Of a DNA stretch of 64,000 nt, positions 19,770 through 30,600 are shown piece by piece (position 1 is the first letter of the stretch; each line of letters starts with the position of its first letter). Both the position numbers and the translations under genes were made by a program. The notes under the pieces were generated by a model. That model saw only the letters and a list, made by a program, of their open reading frames with translations. It had not been told where the DNA came from and searched no databases. Source of the stretch: Linanthus parryae (Eukaryota > Streptophyta > Magnoliopsida > Ericales > Polemoniaceae); assembly GCA_023055425.1 (NCBI GenBank), contig JALGPY010000006.1, positions 69,658,127-69,722,126 on the forward strand, read 5' to 3'.

Positions 19770-19810
19770 TTTGCTCGAGGACGAGCAAAAGGCTAGTTGG
19801 GGGGTGGGTG
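19770..19810 (+). other. hairpin plus polypurine tract of gypsy G
   Basis: TTTGCTCG-AGGA-CGAGCAAA is a perfect 8-bp stem (19770-19789), followed by GGCTAGTTGGGGGGTGGGTG up to the LTR start at 19811. The same hairpin motif lies before the LTR of element J near 63519. Confidence 0.72.
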
Positions 19811-22052
19811 TGTTAACGACATAAAATTGCATGTTTTAGTATGTTAATGAACTCTTCATAACTTGCTAATATGTGTAATATATCTATTTTATCTCTCTTT
19901 CTAGACTTATGCTTGTTTTTCGTAGTTTTGGTTGTTTTCTCTCATTTTGTAGGTAAAATAGTGATTTGGAATGCAAGAGACTAGCCTAGGAGGGCCAAAC
20001 GATGAATTAAAGAAACTTAGAGCGCTTGATTGGAAGATTAGTGAAGATTTGAAGACCAATTTGAGAATACAAGAGAAGAATATGGGCCCGTTATTGAAGA
20101 TTTAGAAGAAAAGAGGCCAAAATGAGAGTCAAATGTTGAAGTGGAGGGCAAAATAGAGAAGAACTTAACAGAATTGGGGCTAAAGTGTGGATTTCTAAAC
20201 ATTTCAAGGGCCAAGAAGATAACTTTTTGACGGAGAAGGGGGCTAGTTGGAGTTTTATAAAGTTTTTAAGAGTTATAGTGAAAGGAAAGTAACAGATTGG
20301 GGTATTTTAAAACATATGAGCAAACTTGGGGGGGGGGGAGCCGAGTGTAATTTCATCAAAAAAGCTAAGGACACACGGTCTTCTTCCTCTTCCTCGCGAC
20401 CAGAACATGCCAGAAGCCATTGAAGCTTCGTCTGAAGCTTCGAACCAGCCCAAATCCACCCCAAATCACCACCTCTTCCCACGAAACCGGCCTCAAAACA
20501 CTCCTCAGCCCACTCTCTCTCTCCTAGCGCTCTCAATTCGGCCCATGATCAAGAGACAAGAAAAGCCCTAAAACCTAGGGTTCGTGAGAAGGTTCTGAAA
20601 ATGGACGACTGAGGATGAATCGGACGAATTGGAGGGCGTAGATGAAGGCTTGGAGGCTAAGAAACCCAGCGGAAACATCTATAAAGTCAAGTTGAAGAAA
20701 TTTTTGAGCTCTCTCCTGACCCGTGGGTTCTACAGTGCTAAGGAACACCTCTGTTTTGTTCGTCCTCTCTCTCTCTCTGATTTCGCCCTTTTTGGGGTTG
20801 TTCTTGAGCTCTCTAAGAGTCAAGAACACAAAAATAGGAAGAGGGAGAGAGAGGAGGACGAATTCAGGACTTTTTTGGATGATTTCTGGGCTGTATTTGG
20901 CTCTGTTTTGCCGCTGCTCCTTGAGCACTGTTATGCTCTGTTTTGGTGCTGCTGCTGCTGTGTTCTTCACTATAGCATAGCAGCAGTAGCTTGATTTGGG
21001 TAGTTGCTTCACAATTAGAAGCTTAGTTTGGTAGTTTCATCATTTTGATAGCTTAGTTGTGTTTTTGGCTATTTTTGCTCTTTGTTTTGTGTATTTGAAT
21101 TAAGTAGTAGTTGATGTATTGAGGTTGAATTGGTGAAAACAAGTGTTGGATTCAAGGATGATGAATGAAATGATACTTCTCTTTAGCTATCTTGAATCTC
21201 TAATGTCTAGCTAATTCAATTGCTTGGGTGATTTGGGACTATCTAGTGCCCTAATCCTCTTATTGATTCAAGTTGAACTTCAAGGATGAATGGGTTGAAT
21301 TGGGTTCACTTGAATGCTTAATGCAATGTTTGGATTTCTCTTGTTGAAGTATTTGATGCATTGAATAGGTAGATGTGTGAATACTCTCGACTTGTTTGAT
21401 TTGAAGTTGCACTTGAGTGAGAGGAACTCGTCAATCTTAACTTTGAGAAATCGAGTTCTAGTTGGGTGATTTGAGTGAGAATTTACAAATCTCATTTGTT
21501 GCTTGATCTTTCATGTGGAAACACCTATGTGTGTTTACATATGGTTGATGCTTGAAGCACTTGAAATTTGGGGAATCTCATTTTAATAGCCTCTTTAGTG
21601 CTTGATTAGCGTGTTGGTTTTACACACTTCTCTTGTCGCAAGTTGGATTGTATGAGCAATCACTTCTTGAGATACTTGTCTTGTGGATTGACACATGTAA
21701 ATTTGAGAACCGGGCTTGAATCTAATAGGAGGATTGGTCACTAGAGAAACCGATGATCCCTAGCCCCTCTCTACTTGTCATTTCACTTAGTTTCTTGAAT
21801 CGTAGCTCTAGTAGTCGTTTACTTTGTTCTTAAACTCAAACCTCGAACTTGCTCCATCAATTGATTTTGGTGGATTGGATAGCTTGGCAAGCTTTAAAGC
21901 CATTGAGAGTTTGTGTTTCTTGCTTTAGTTTGTCGTTTTCTAGTGATAGTAAGTCATTGTCTAAACCTCATCTCCTTGTGGTTTCGACTCCGGACTTACC
22001 GGATTATTACTTCAGACGATATCCTATACTTGGGATTAATTTTCGTCGAACA
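19811..22052 (+). repeat. 3' LTR of gypsy G (2242 bp)
   Basis: Starts TGTTAACGAC and ends TCGTCGAACA, giving TGTT...AACA ends. The last part (TGTGGTTTCGACTCCGGAC) has the phrase usual near the end of Athila-type LTRs. TCTATAAAG at about 20679 is a possible TATA box. Open frames here (for example 20575-21012) have no recognisable domain and are not called as genes. Confidence 0.7.
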
Positions 22053-23483
22053 ATCTTCAAGAAGAAGATTGACATGGATGGTAATGTGATTACCTATAAG
22101 GGCTGATTGGTGGCTAAAGGATTCAGACATATTCATGGTATTGACTATGATGAAACCTTTTCACCAGTCGCTATGACCAAATCCATCCGAATCCTACTTG
22201 AAATTGCAGCATACTACGACTATGAGATTTGGCAGATGGATGTCAAAACAGCATTCCTTTATGGGAATATCCTCGAGGATGTGTATATGATACAGGCGGA
22301 GGGTTTTGAAGATCCAAAGCAAGCCAGCAAAGTCTGTAAGCTGCAGCGATCCATTTATGGATTGAAGCAAGCTTCGAGGAGTTGGAATCGACGTTTTGAT
22401 GAAGTAGTCAAAGAGTTTGGATTCATCAGAAACGAAGATGAGTCTTGTGTCTACAAGAAGGTTAGCGGGAGCTCTGTAGCTTTTCTGGTCTTGTATGTGG
22501 ATGGCATACTACTCATTTGAAACGACGTTCCCATGCTGCAATCTGTTAAATATTGGCTAGGGAAGTGTTTCTCAATGAAGGACTTAGGGGAGGCAGCCTA
22601 TATACTCGGTATAAAGATCTATAGAGATAGATCTAAGAGACTGCAAGGCCTAAGTCAGAGTACATATATTGACAAGGTGTTGAAGCGGTTCAACATGCAA
22701 GATTCCAAGAAGGGATTCTTGCCCATGTCACATGAAATCACTCTTTCGAATAGTGGTTGTCCTTCCAATGAGATTGAGAAGGAACGCATGAGTAGAATTC
22801 CCTATGCTTCGGCCATAGGATCTATCATGTACGCCATGTTATGTACTAGACCAAATGTGTCATATGCCTTGAGTATGGAAAGCAGATACCAGTCCAATCC
22901 AGGTGAGAGTCACTGGATTGCAGTCAAGAACATCCTAAATTCCTTGAGAAGAACTAAGGATGCTTTCTTGATATTTGGCGGTGAGGAAGAGTTGCGTGTA
23001 AGGGGTTACACGGATGCAAGCTTCCAAACCGACAGAGATGAATTTAGATCACAGTCGGGATATGTGTTTTGCCTGAATGGAGCAGCGGTGAGTTGGAAGA
23101 GTTCCAAGCAAGAGACGGTGGCTGATTCTACAACAGAGGCTGAGTACATTGCTACAAATGGCGCAGCAAAGGAAGCTGTTTGGATCAGAAAGTTTATTTA
23201 TGAACTTGGTGTGGTTCCTAGCGTTGCGGATCCAGTTGAGTTGTAGTGTGACAACACTGGGGCGATCGTGCAATCAAAGGAGCCCATGTCACACCAGAAA
23301 TCCAAGCACGTGCTCAGGAAGTTCCATCTGATTCGAGATATTATCGATGGAGAAGACGTTCGGATATGCATGATTCCTACAGATGAGAATCTGTCAGATC
23401 CACTTACAAAACCACTTGTGCAGTGGAAGCATGAAGGGCACACTAGAAGCATGGGCATACGAGATGCGTCAGATTGGCTCTAG
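22053..23483 (+). pseudogene. copia B RT-RNase H, broken by three stops
   Basis: One frame runs from the RT to the natural end (MGIRDASDWL, stop at 23481). It is interrupted by TGA at 22104-22106, where A has CGA (a C-to-T change at CpG); TGA at 22518-22520, where A has GGA; and TAG near 23244-23246. The RT active site reads YVDG, not YVDD (Gly codon 22503-22505). The RNase H region (GYTDASF, SWKSSKQETVADSTTEAEY) is recognisable. There are no frameshifts. Confidence 0.88.
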
Positions 23484-23495
23484 CAAGTGGGAGAC
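23484..23495 (+). other. polypurine tract of copia B
   Basis: CAAGTGGGAGAC immediately precedes the LTR start TGTTGGAATAG, the standard position for Angela-type elements. Confidence 0.75.
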
Positions 23496-24919
23496 TGTTG
23501 GAATAGATGCCCTAGAGGCAATCTAGTTTAATATGAATTTATTTTGGCTAGAACATTCATTGTATTATTTATTGGATATTTAATATAATGAAGTCCTTAG
23601 ATTTACAATTGTTTTGTTTATCTTAAATATCCCTAGTCCAATATAATGATTAATAGGACAATCATCTATAGACTAGTATGGGGTTGGATTGATATGGATA
23701 TATCATGATCCAACACATGGGTGTGCATTAAGGGTAATGGCGCACCGGATTGAACCATCTCGAGAAGGATACATACACGTTATGTTAAGTCACAAGTGCT
23801 TCTCGTGGTGCATTGGTATTGTCATTCTTAGACTTGAAGTCGCTAGATATTCTAGTTGTGGATTATTGTGATTTTGGTAGCGTCAAACGCTACACCGTAA
23901 CTGGGTAGTTATAAAGGCGTGTACCGGATACAATAAGAAGCAAGCTTAGAGATCGTAGTGGACGTAGATAGAATTTTTCCCTCCCACATAACGAGAGAAA
24001 ACATCCTAGTCCACTCGAGGGATAGTTCTTATAGAATGTCTGGCCTGACTCAAATAAATCAATATAGGATATTGATGTTATTTGCACGAATAAGGCTATT
24101 CCCATGGATCGAGAAACTATGGATTGGATATACGAGTGTGACTTGTATGTCTCATGTCCAATCCGGATATAGAGACAAAGGGATGAGACAATTACTTGTA
24201 CAAGGTTTGTCGGATGACTATTCTATTAGTTGGCTAGAATGGATGTTTTGCTAGAAACCGCTCCATATTAGCAAATTATTGCTACCAACGAGATAGAACC
24301 TATGGGGTCACACGCTATATAGAGTTGAACTAGATTTTGGAATTAATTAATAGGATTAATTAATTATAAGGATCACTTTGCAACACATTGCAAACTTAGT
24401 AGGACTAATTTGCAAGGAAGGGACTAAACCGAATTTTAGTAGGACTAGAATGGGCCCTTTAGGTAGTTGGCAAGGATTTGTTGGACTATATAAAGGACGC
24501 TCCTTCCTTCCTTCCCACACTTATGAGCCTTTAGTTCATAACTTGAGTGGGAGAGAACAAAAGGAGAGAGAGAAAGCAAGCAAGAGAGGCGTCCGCCCCC
24601 CTTGCCGCCGCCCCCTTCCCGTCGGCCCAACAAGGAGGCCGCCCCTCCTTGTTGTCTCGTGTTGTGTGATTTATTCTTCCTCTTCCTCCATTCCGGGCTA
24701 GCACAAAGGAGAAGGAAGATCTAGATCTCAACTCTAGGCGTGGATCAACTATAGAGAACGTGACACAATTCACGTTACAAGTCATCACAGGAGAAACCCT
24801 AAAGTGTGTAACTTGATTTCTTCCCTTACCATCGTTATGTCTCTTGTCCTGTGATCCTTGGAGGGTATTTCATGGATAAATTTGTTTTTCCGCTGCGTAT
24901 CCATGATCAAAACCCTACA
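23496..24919 (+). repeat. 3' LTR of copia B (1424 bp)
   Basis: TG...CA ends (TGTTGGAATAG ... AACCCTACA). TATA box CTATATAAAG at 24486-24495. It serves as the uninterrupted reference for the split LTR of A. Confidence 0.88.
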
Positions 24920-27357
24920 CACCTCACCTTGTGGCACTCGTCCAAAAACTCGTCCATATACGGAGTCCTAACGTTCCTCATGCTTCTGCTGATAGCTAAT
25001 GATATTCTTGGAGGAGATAACAGGTTAGTATTCTACTTTATCTCAAAAACAAATTTTATTCTATAAAAGAAGGCCCTCTAGTATCTGCCAGAGCATCTCG
25101 AAGCAATCCTGATTTGGCAATCGACGAAGCCGATACACGAGAGAAGAAGATGACGAAGGTTGGCGATCGACGACGCAGGCACAAAAGTTTCAGAGCTAGC
25201 GGTTAGTTTTTTTTTTTGTTACACCTCGTACGCTCTGTTTTGAACTCTGTTTTACCGAAAGCAGAGTACTCTCCTAGAACTGATCCGAAGCCAAAACATC
25301 ACCTTTATTGAGAAGATGGAGAACTTTGAGTAGCTTGCGGCATAATGGGTTCGTGATGATTCCGTCACAGTTGCGAAGGCTAATCTCTGAGAAGAACATG
25401 AGCCATTTTGTGTTCTGTTTTGAGAATAACAAAGTACTATGCTTTTGCTTTGAGAAGAACTAAGTACTGAGCATCATCTTCTTTAACAACAAGATAGTGT
25501 TGGTACCACGTGTGTGTTGCCATGCTATGTTTTTACTTCCATGATCTTAAGACCCTCAAGTGCTATGTTGGTGTATGCTCTGTTTTTTTCTCCTTATCAT
25601 CAAAGATCATTTTTTAAGAACAAACTGTCTTGTCCTCCATTTTCTTCACATTGCAGCAAACAAAACTGCTTTACACTTCGGCTTATCCCGAAGACGGCGG
25701 ACACGAAGTGGATCAAATGAGGTGATGTCAATTCTACTTGAAGTAACCTTGATCGAAGGAATGAATCCACCTTCCTCACTTAATGGTGGGTCTAAGATGA
25801 TCGAAACGGTGGTAGCGGCACGGAAGAAGCCCAATGATGGTGAAGTAAACAAGGGAAATGGTATTGTTGTGGTGAAGACGAGCCATGAAAAGTTCACATC
25901 TTCTTGTTTTCACTTTGCCGTTTTTCCATCCAAGCAATAATGAAGAAATGGCGAGATCGACCTTGGTAGTCGTGATGGCGAGGCCATCTAAGCATTGAAG
26001 ATGACTAACCTGAAGTTCAGAAGTGGCATCTTCGTCAAGGTCACTTAGATTGGGAGCAACCTGACCGCGAAGCTGCAACAAGCCCGGGGGGGGGGGTTTA
26101 TTTGGAATACAATGGCTCAAAAAGAGCAGTAGCAGCATCCAGCAAGCAAATAAAAAGGCGACCATGCGCTATGATGGGCTGATGGCTCCATGCTATGATG
26201 TTGATTGAAAAGTGGGTTCCCTTTCTCTCTCTTTTTTGTTGTTGTTGCAGGTTTGCAGATACTTGGAGTCCTCTATGGAGTTAATTGCAGCAAGGATTGC
26301 CCGCAAAGTACTCAATAGCCGGCAAAGACACTAATCGTGTGATGCACTTGATTAATGAAAATAATGGCAAGCATGAGCCGACAAGACTGCATACGATCAA
26401 TGTGAAAAGCGTCGCACGTGTCGTGACGACATGAAGGCAGCAACAATAATGTACCTCATGCTTGGACAGCACCTATACTGATGGTTCTTGATCTCGATGG
26501 CATGAGGTAAGTCAAGGATGTTGAGAAATTACTAGCGGAAGCTGAATCTTTATGACAAAGTTGAGTCGATCGGATATCAAGATGTTCCTGTGAAGCCGCC
26601 CTCCATCCGAATAGCGATGGCTGGAGAAGATGGATAACGAATCGACGAAAATACTTGAAGAAGAAGTCTTCCAACTTGGCGATTAACATATAGTGTTTCA
26701 TCGTCCGAGATTTCATAGTCTCGAGTCTTAATGACAACAAGCTCATAAAACTTTGAAATCATGAACAAAGAACACAAGTCCGAAAACATTATCCAAAGAA
26801 CAATCTTGAATTCAAGGACCTGCAACAATGATTCACATCCTCAAGAAGGAGATGAGATGTAAACCTGTTTCACGGTAGCGAGGCTTGCAATCATTTCTAT
26901 TCTTGATCAGCGGCAACTTCTTGTTCCATGAAGGATCACATTCATTGTGAAGCTCACAATCTTCAATTTCCTTGTTCATCGATAGCCTTGGGCCACAGGA
27001 ATTCAATAAAGCAATGATAATTAATTTTTTTCACTACTTTACTTTCAACCCGATCCATCACCAACAAGACTTTCTTCTTACAAGATGGATTTCTGATTAC
27101 GATTCGTCATTCCAAATGGTACTAAGACTAAACCGAACATTAATTGGTACCCAAAACAACCCCTGCAAATGCGGGGTGTCTTTGGTTGGTATGACTGAAC
27201 TTAGAAGGATGTTCCAAGCTGCCTACGTACCCTCACAGGATCAAGTCAAGCGTAGTTAAATTTAGCCTTTGCAGTTTCGACTCGTGCAAGTTAGGAGTAA
27301 CATAATTTAAGCTCTTGTGTCGTAGAGCGTTGAATTAGTTTATAAGATCATACTACA
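24920..27357. other. anonymous sequence
   Basis: No gene recognised. Short frames (for example 25560-25940 + and 25776-26165 -) overlap each other and lack domains. A stretch at 24920-25022 followed by GGTTAGT could be a captured exon with donor site, but nothing else supports it. A G run lies at about 26085-26096. Part of it may be the 3' end of the - strand gypsy I. Confidence 0.4.
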
Positions 27358-27565
27358 GGAGCGTTTGAAGCAGTTTAAGCTCGTGGTACAAGAGCGTTGA
27401 AGCAGTTTAGGCTCGTGCCAAAGGAGCGTTTGAAGCAGTTTAGGCTCGTGCTACAAGAGTGTTTGAAGCAGTTTAGGCTCGTGGTACAAGAGCGTTTGAA
27501 GCAGTTTAGGCTCGTGCTACAAGAGCGTTTGAAGCAGTTTAGGCTCGTTTTTACAAGAGCGTTTT
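27358..27565 (-). repeat. 33-bp tandem repeat at the 3' end of gypsy I gag
   Basis: The unit GAGCGTTTGAAGCAGTTTAG plus about 13 further bases repeats about six times. The period of 33 keeps a reading frame: on the - strand one frame gives an 11-residue repeat (NCFKRSCTTSL). The gag frame ends inside the first unit. Confidence 0.85.
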
Positions 27566-29867
27566 GGACAATCTTCAAGGACAGTAGCGTTCCAAGAACT
27601 TTCCGTTAATGGGACTAGTTCTTGATCTTCTTCATTTACCACTTTAGTACCTATCACAGTTTTTTGTCTAACTTTTAGCATATATTTTGTTGCTACCACA
27701 AGTTTTGTATGCCTTCTCATTCGAGATGGGAATTTCCTAGCGATCTCCTCGCGTTCTTTTGACATTGCAGGTGGTTTTCTTCGTCGAGCCATATCCTTCA
27801 TTTCACGCTCCACGTGTGTACCCAACCCGTTGTAGATCGATCTTCGAGGAGTCGTGGTATTAGCATCCTTCACTCCTAAACGATCAAACACAGACTCTGT
27901 TGCTTTGCGCTTTCCAAGTCGGTGAAAGACAAAAGGCTTCTTTGTGGTGTTGATATCATTCCCTTCAATTTGTAACAATTTACCAAAATTATCTTCAACT
28001 TCTTCGACGCCAATGACGTTGCAAGATACTTCATATGGAATTATTTCTTGATCTTCACCATCACAATTGAGAGATATCATATTTGCAGCTGCAGTTTCTC
28101 GTTCGTCTTCCAAAGAAACCTTCCCTTCTCGAACAAGTTGCAATATTTTATCTTTCAAAATAGAGAATTGATGTGTAGGATGGCTTACAAGACGATGATA
28201 CTTGCAGTATCGTGGGTCATTAGTCCTTGTAGCTTCCTCTGGTCGCTTTGATTCAGGGAGCTCGAGTAGTTTGAGGGTCAAAAGTTGATCAAGCATATTG
28301 GGAACACTAACGTCAGGAAACTGATACACTTTGGCTTGCAATTCCTTCAGCGATGGCTTTGGTGTGTACCCTGCTTGATACGAGTTGAATTTATTGCCAT
28401 CTTTCTTAATTAACTCAACGCCTAGCTTCACAGGTGCAGCTGTTACAACCATTGATTCCTTAGCTTCAACTTTCAAAGTAATGTTTCCCCTTTGTGAAAA
28501 GTTGGTTTTACTCCAATATGTTTAGAGTCTTGAATTTGTGGTCCGTGGCTTCCGCTAGCAGAAATACTAAGTTCCCTGTCATGAGCACGTGTTTCTAACT
28601 CCTCAAAGGTTCTAGGTTTGATCCCCTGAAGGATGTTGCTGAGTCCCCAATGCATACCTTGAATGCACATCTCAATGCCGGAGCTTTCACTAAGTCTATC
28701 TTTGCAGTTGAGACTTTAGATTCCTCCATCGATTGATGTAATCGATCACATTCTCATCCTTCCATTGGCGGGTGTTAGTGAGCTAGGTCATGCTCACTGT
28801 TCTTTGTGTGCTGTTGAATCGATTCAAGAACTCGTTCTCCATTTTCTCCCAATTGTCGATTGATCTTGGCTCAAGATCTCCATACCAATAAAAAGCATAG
28901 CCATCAAGTGTTCGAACAAATTGCTTGACAAGTAGGTCACCATACGAACCTACGTTGTTGCACGTCTCCACGAAATGAGCAATATGCTGTCTGGGATTTC
29001 CTTTGCCACTGAATAACTTGAAATTTGGAGAATTATATCCTGTAGGCAATTGCAGGAGCTTGATCCTTGAAGAGTAAGGTTTCTTATACCCTGTTAAAGG
29101 TTTGGGCGCCTCCTTCACCTTTTCATGCTTCTCCTTCATTGTTTCAACAATAAAGTTCTTCAACTGGCTGACAGGAATGGAACCATCTGCCGAGACATTT
29201 AGATCTGGAAACGTTTCCTTGCTCTTGCCAATTGCATCCTCTGTTCTTGGAAGGTTGTGGACAACATGGCTTGACTCTCCCATATTCTCCATCCTGTTCA
29301 TCAGTGCTGCAACTGAAAATCACGTTTCTCCATAGCAAGCTTCATTTCCTCAACGCTCCTACATAATAGTGAAACTTTCTCTTCTAGTGCAACAACATTT
29401 GTGGTCATGACGGGCATGATAGAGAAGTCAGAAGCCACATGACCACCATCTTTATGTGACGTTGATTCAGCGACATCGAAGGAATATCCCGATCTGTTAG
29501 CATCATCCTCATCCTCATCATATTTGGAAACATCATCTCCATCAGTATCTCCTTCAGTTGAGGAATGTGAAGGGGATTTCTGGATTGGTGAGTTGACTTG
29601 ACTTTCTGCCCCCAGAGCATCGTGATCATCTTTGTGAGCTTCAACTTGGATGCGTAGATCTGGAACGTCGGGAAGATTGGATCCAAACACCCGAGTTGAT
29701 TTGGGAATCAACACCATAGGAGGGCGGCCTAGGGCCATAGCTTTCCTTCGGGTCATTGGTCCCAAAATTTCTTCACTTGTTCCTGAGCCATCTTTGTCAG
29801 AACTTGCAGATCTGACGGTTTGGATCTTTTGGTCTGGAACTGTTGGAACGCCTTTGTTGGAAGACAT
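27517..29867 (-). pseudogene. gag: gypsy I gag, frameshifted
   Basis: The start ATG at 29867 follows a primer-binding site. The N-terminal piece (to about 29301) is acidic and disordered. The middle piece (29301-28783) is a gag domain (KLFSGKGNPRQHIAHFVET, then FVRTLDGYAFYWYGDLEP). The last piece (28476-27517) has the CKYHRLVSHPTHQ block usual after this gag type. Breaks are a frameshift near 29305-29320, a stop and shift between 28783 and 28670, and a frameshift near 28478. No protease, RT or integrase follows, so the element is gag-only as seen. It is on the opposite strand to its large neighbours. Confidence 0.82.
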
Positions 29868-29917
29868 CACGAACAAGGTTGAGTGATTTTCTGGAAAGAA
29901 GAGATGAAAGGCAGAGA

Positions 29918-29936
29918 TGTCCCATTGGGCGTGCCA
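29918..29936 (-). other. primer-binding site of gypsy I
   Basis: On the - strand TGGCACGCCCAATGGGACA lies about 50 bases before the gag ATG. The TGG start and the GCCCAA-TGGGA pattern resemble tRNA-Lys-type sites. The tRNA call is tentative. Confidence 0.55.
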
Positions 29937-30600
29937 TAATTTTATACACACAAATTTGTTGTTCAAGAAAATAAACAATTAAATCTGTGACAAATTCAAT
30001 GTAAGTGAGTAATAAAGCGGGATTACAATCTCTGGTATGTATTTTAGTAAATAAGAAAATAATATCCTTTGATTCTTCTCTCCTTCTTTGATTGAGGGGA
30101 TTAATCTTTTCTGATTTAGGCGGATCTGATCTTCTACGATTTGAGCGAAGCTGGGTTGTTCTCCGATTTGAGCGGAGCTTTGATCTCTGATATAGGCGGA
30201 TGTGATTTCTCCGGGTTTGGCGAGTTGGGATCTCCGATTTCGGCGGAGGCGGCAATTCTGAGCAGCGATGAGGTTCTTCGGCCTTGAATGGCTTGTTTGT
30301 CAGAGTTCCGCTACTTCTGAATCTCCAAGTGTGTGTTTCTCCTTGGGAATGACCCTCTGTTTATAGAGGAAATGAGGGATGATGTGGACTTTCAATATTC
30401 ATCTCTTAATTTATCTATTGTTACGAGATAATATCTAATAATATAAATAATTACTATCTCTTAATATTTAATTAAAAAGCTAGCAACTTTAAGTTATTTA
30501 CACAAAAGTCACCCTTTTCCATGCGGTGCTTTTATGTCAATTTTCATTTGTAGCGTACCGCTGGACGCATCATAATTTGTTAAAATTTCCATGCCTACAC
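29937..30600 (-). repeat. probable 5' LTR of gypsy I, ends not fixed
   Basis: Lies directly upstream of the primer-binding site on the - strand and contains a TATA box CTATAAA (30367-30361). Between 30110 and 30250 it has about five imperfect copies of a GATTTGAGCGGA-type unit. No matching 3' LTR was found to the left, so the borders are uncertain. Confidence 0.5.

Larger units (their letters stand above)
19604..22052 (+). mobile_element. gypsy element G (Athila-like), 3' end with LTR
   Basis: Holds 207 bases of 3' untranslated region, a conserved hairpin and purine tract, then a 2242-bp LTR. The left side is covered by copia A, which inserted in it. The right side abuts RT codons of copia B. 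No coding part is visible. The purine-tract context (GCTCGAGGACGAGCAAA) is typical of large plant gypsy elements; the Athila assignment is tentative. Confidence 0.72.
22053..24919 (+). mobile_element. Ty1/copia element B (Angela/BARE-like), 3' part
   Basis: Starts inside the RT domain, at the codons just before KKKIDMDGN, where gypsy G inserted. It runs through RNase H to a full 3' LTR ending at 24919. It is closely related to element A (long, nearly identical RT blocks) but carries in-frame stops and a damaged RT active site. The 5' half must lie beyond the nested elements, left of the window. Confidence 0.85.

Noticed and set aside
20575..21012. 145-codon - strand frame in the gypsy G LTR
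   Set aside because: The LTR is non-coding; Ser/Lys-rich simple composition and overlapping + strand frames suggest chance.
25560..25940. 126-codon frame in the anonymous region
   Set aside because: No recognisable domain, and an overlapping - strand frame of similar quality.
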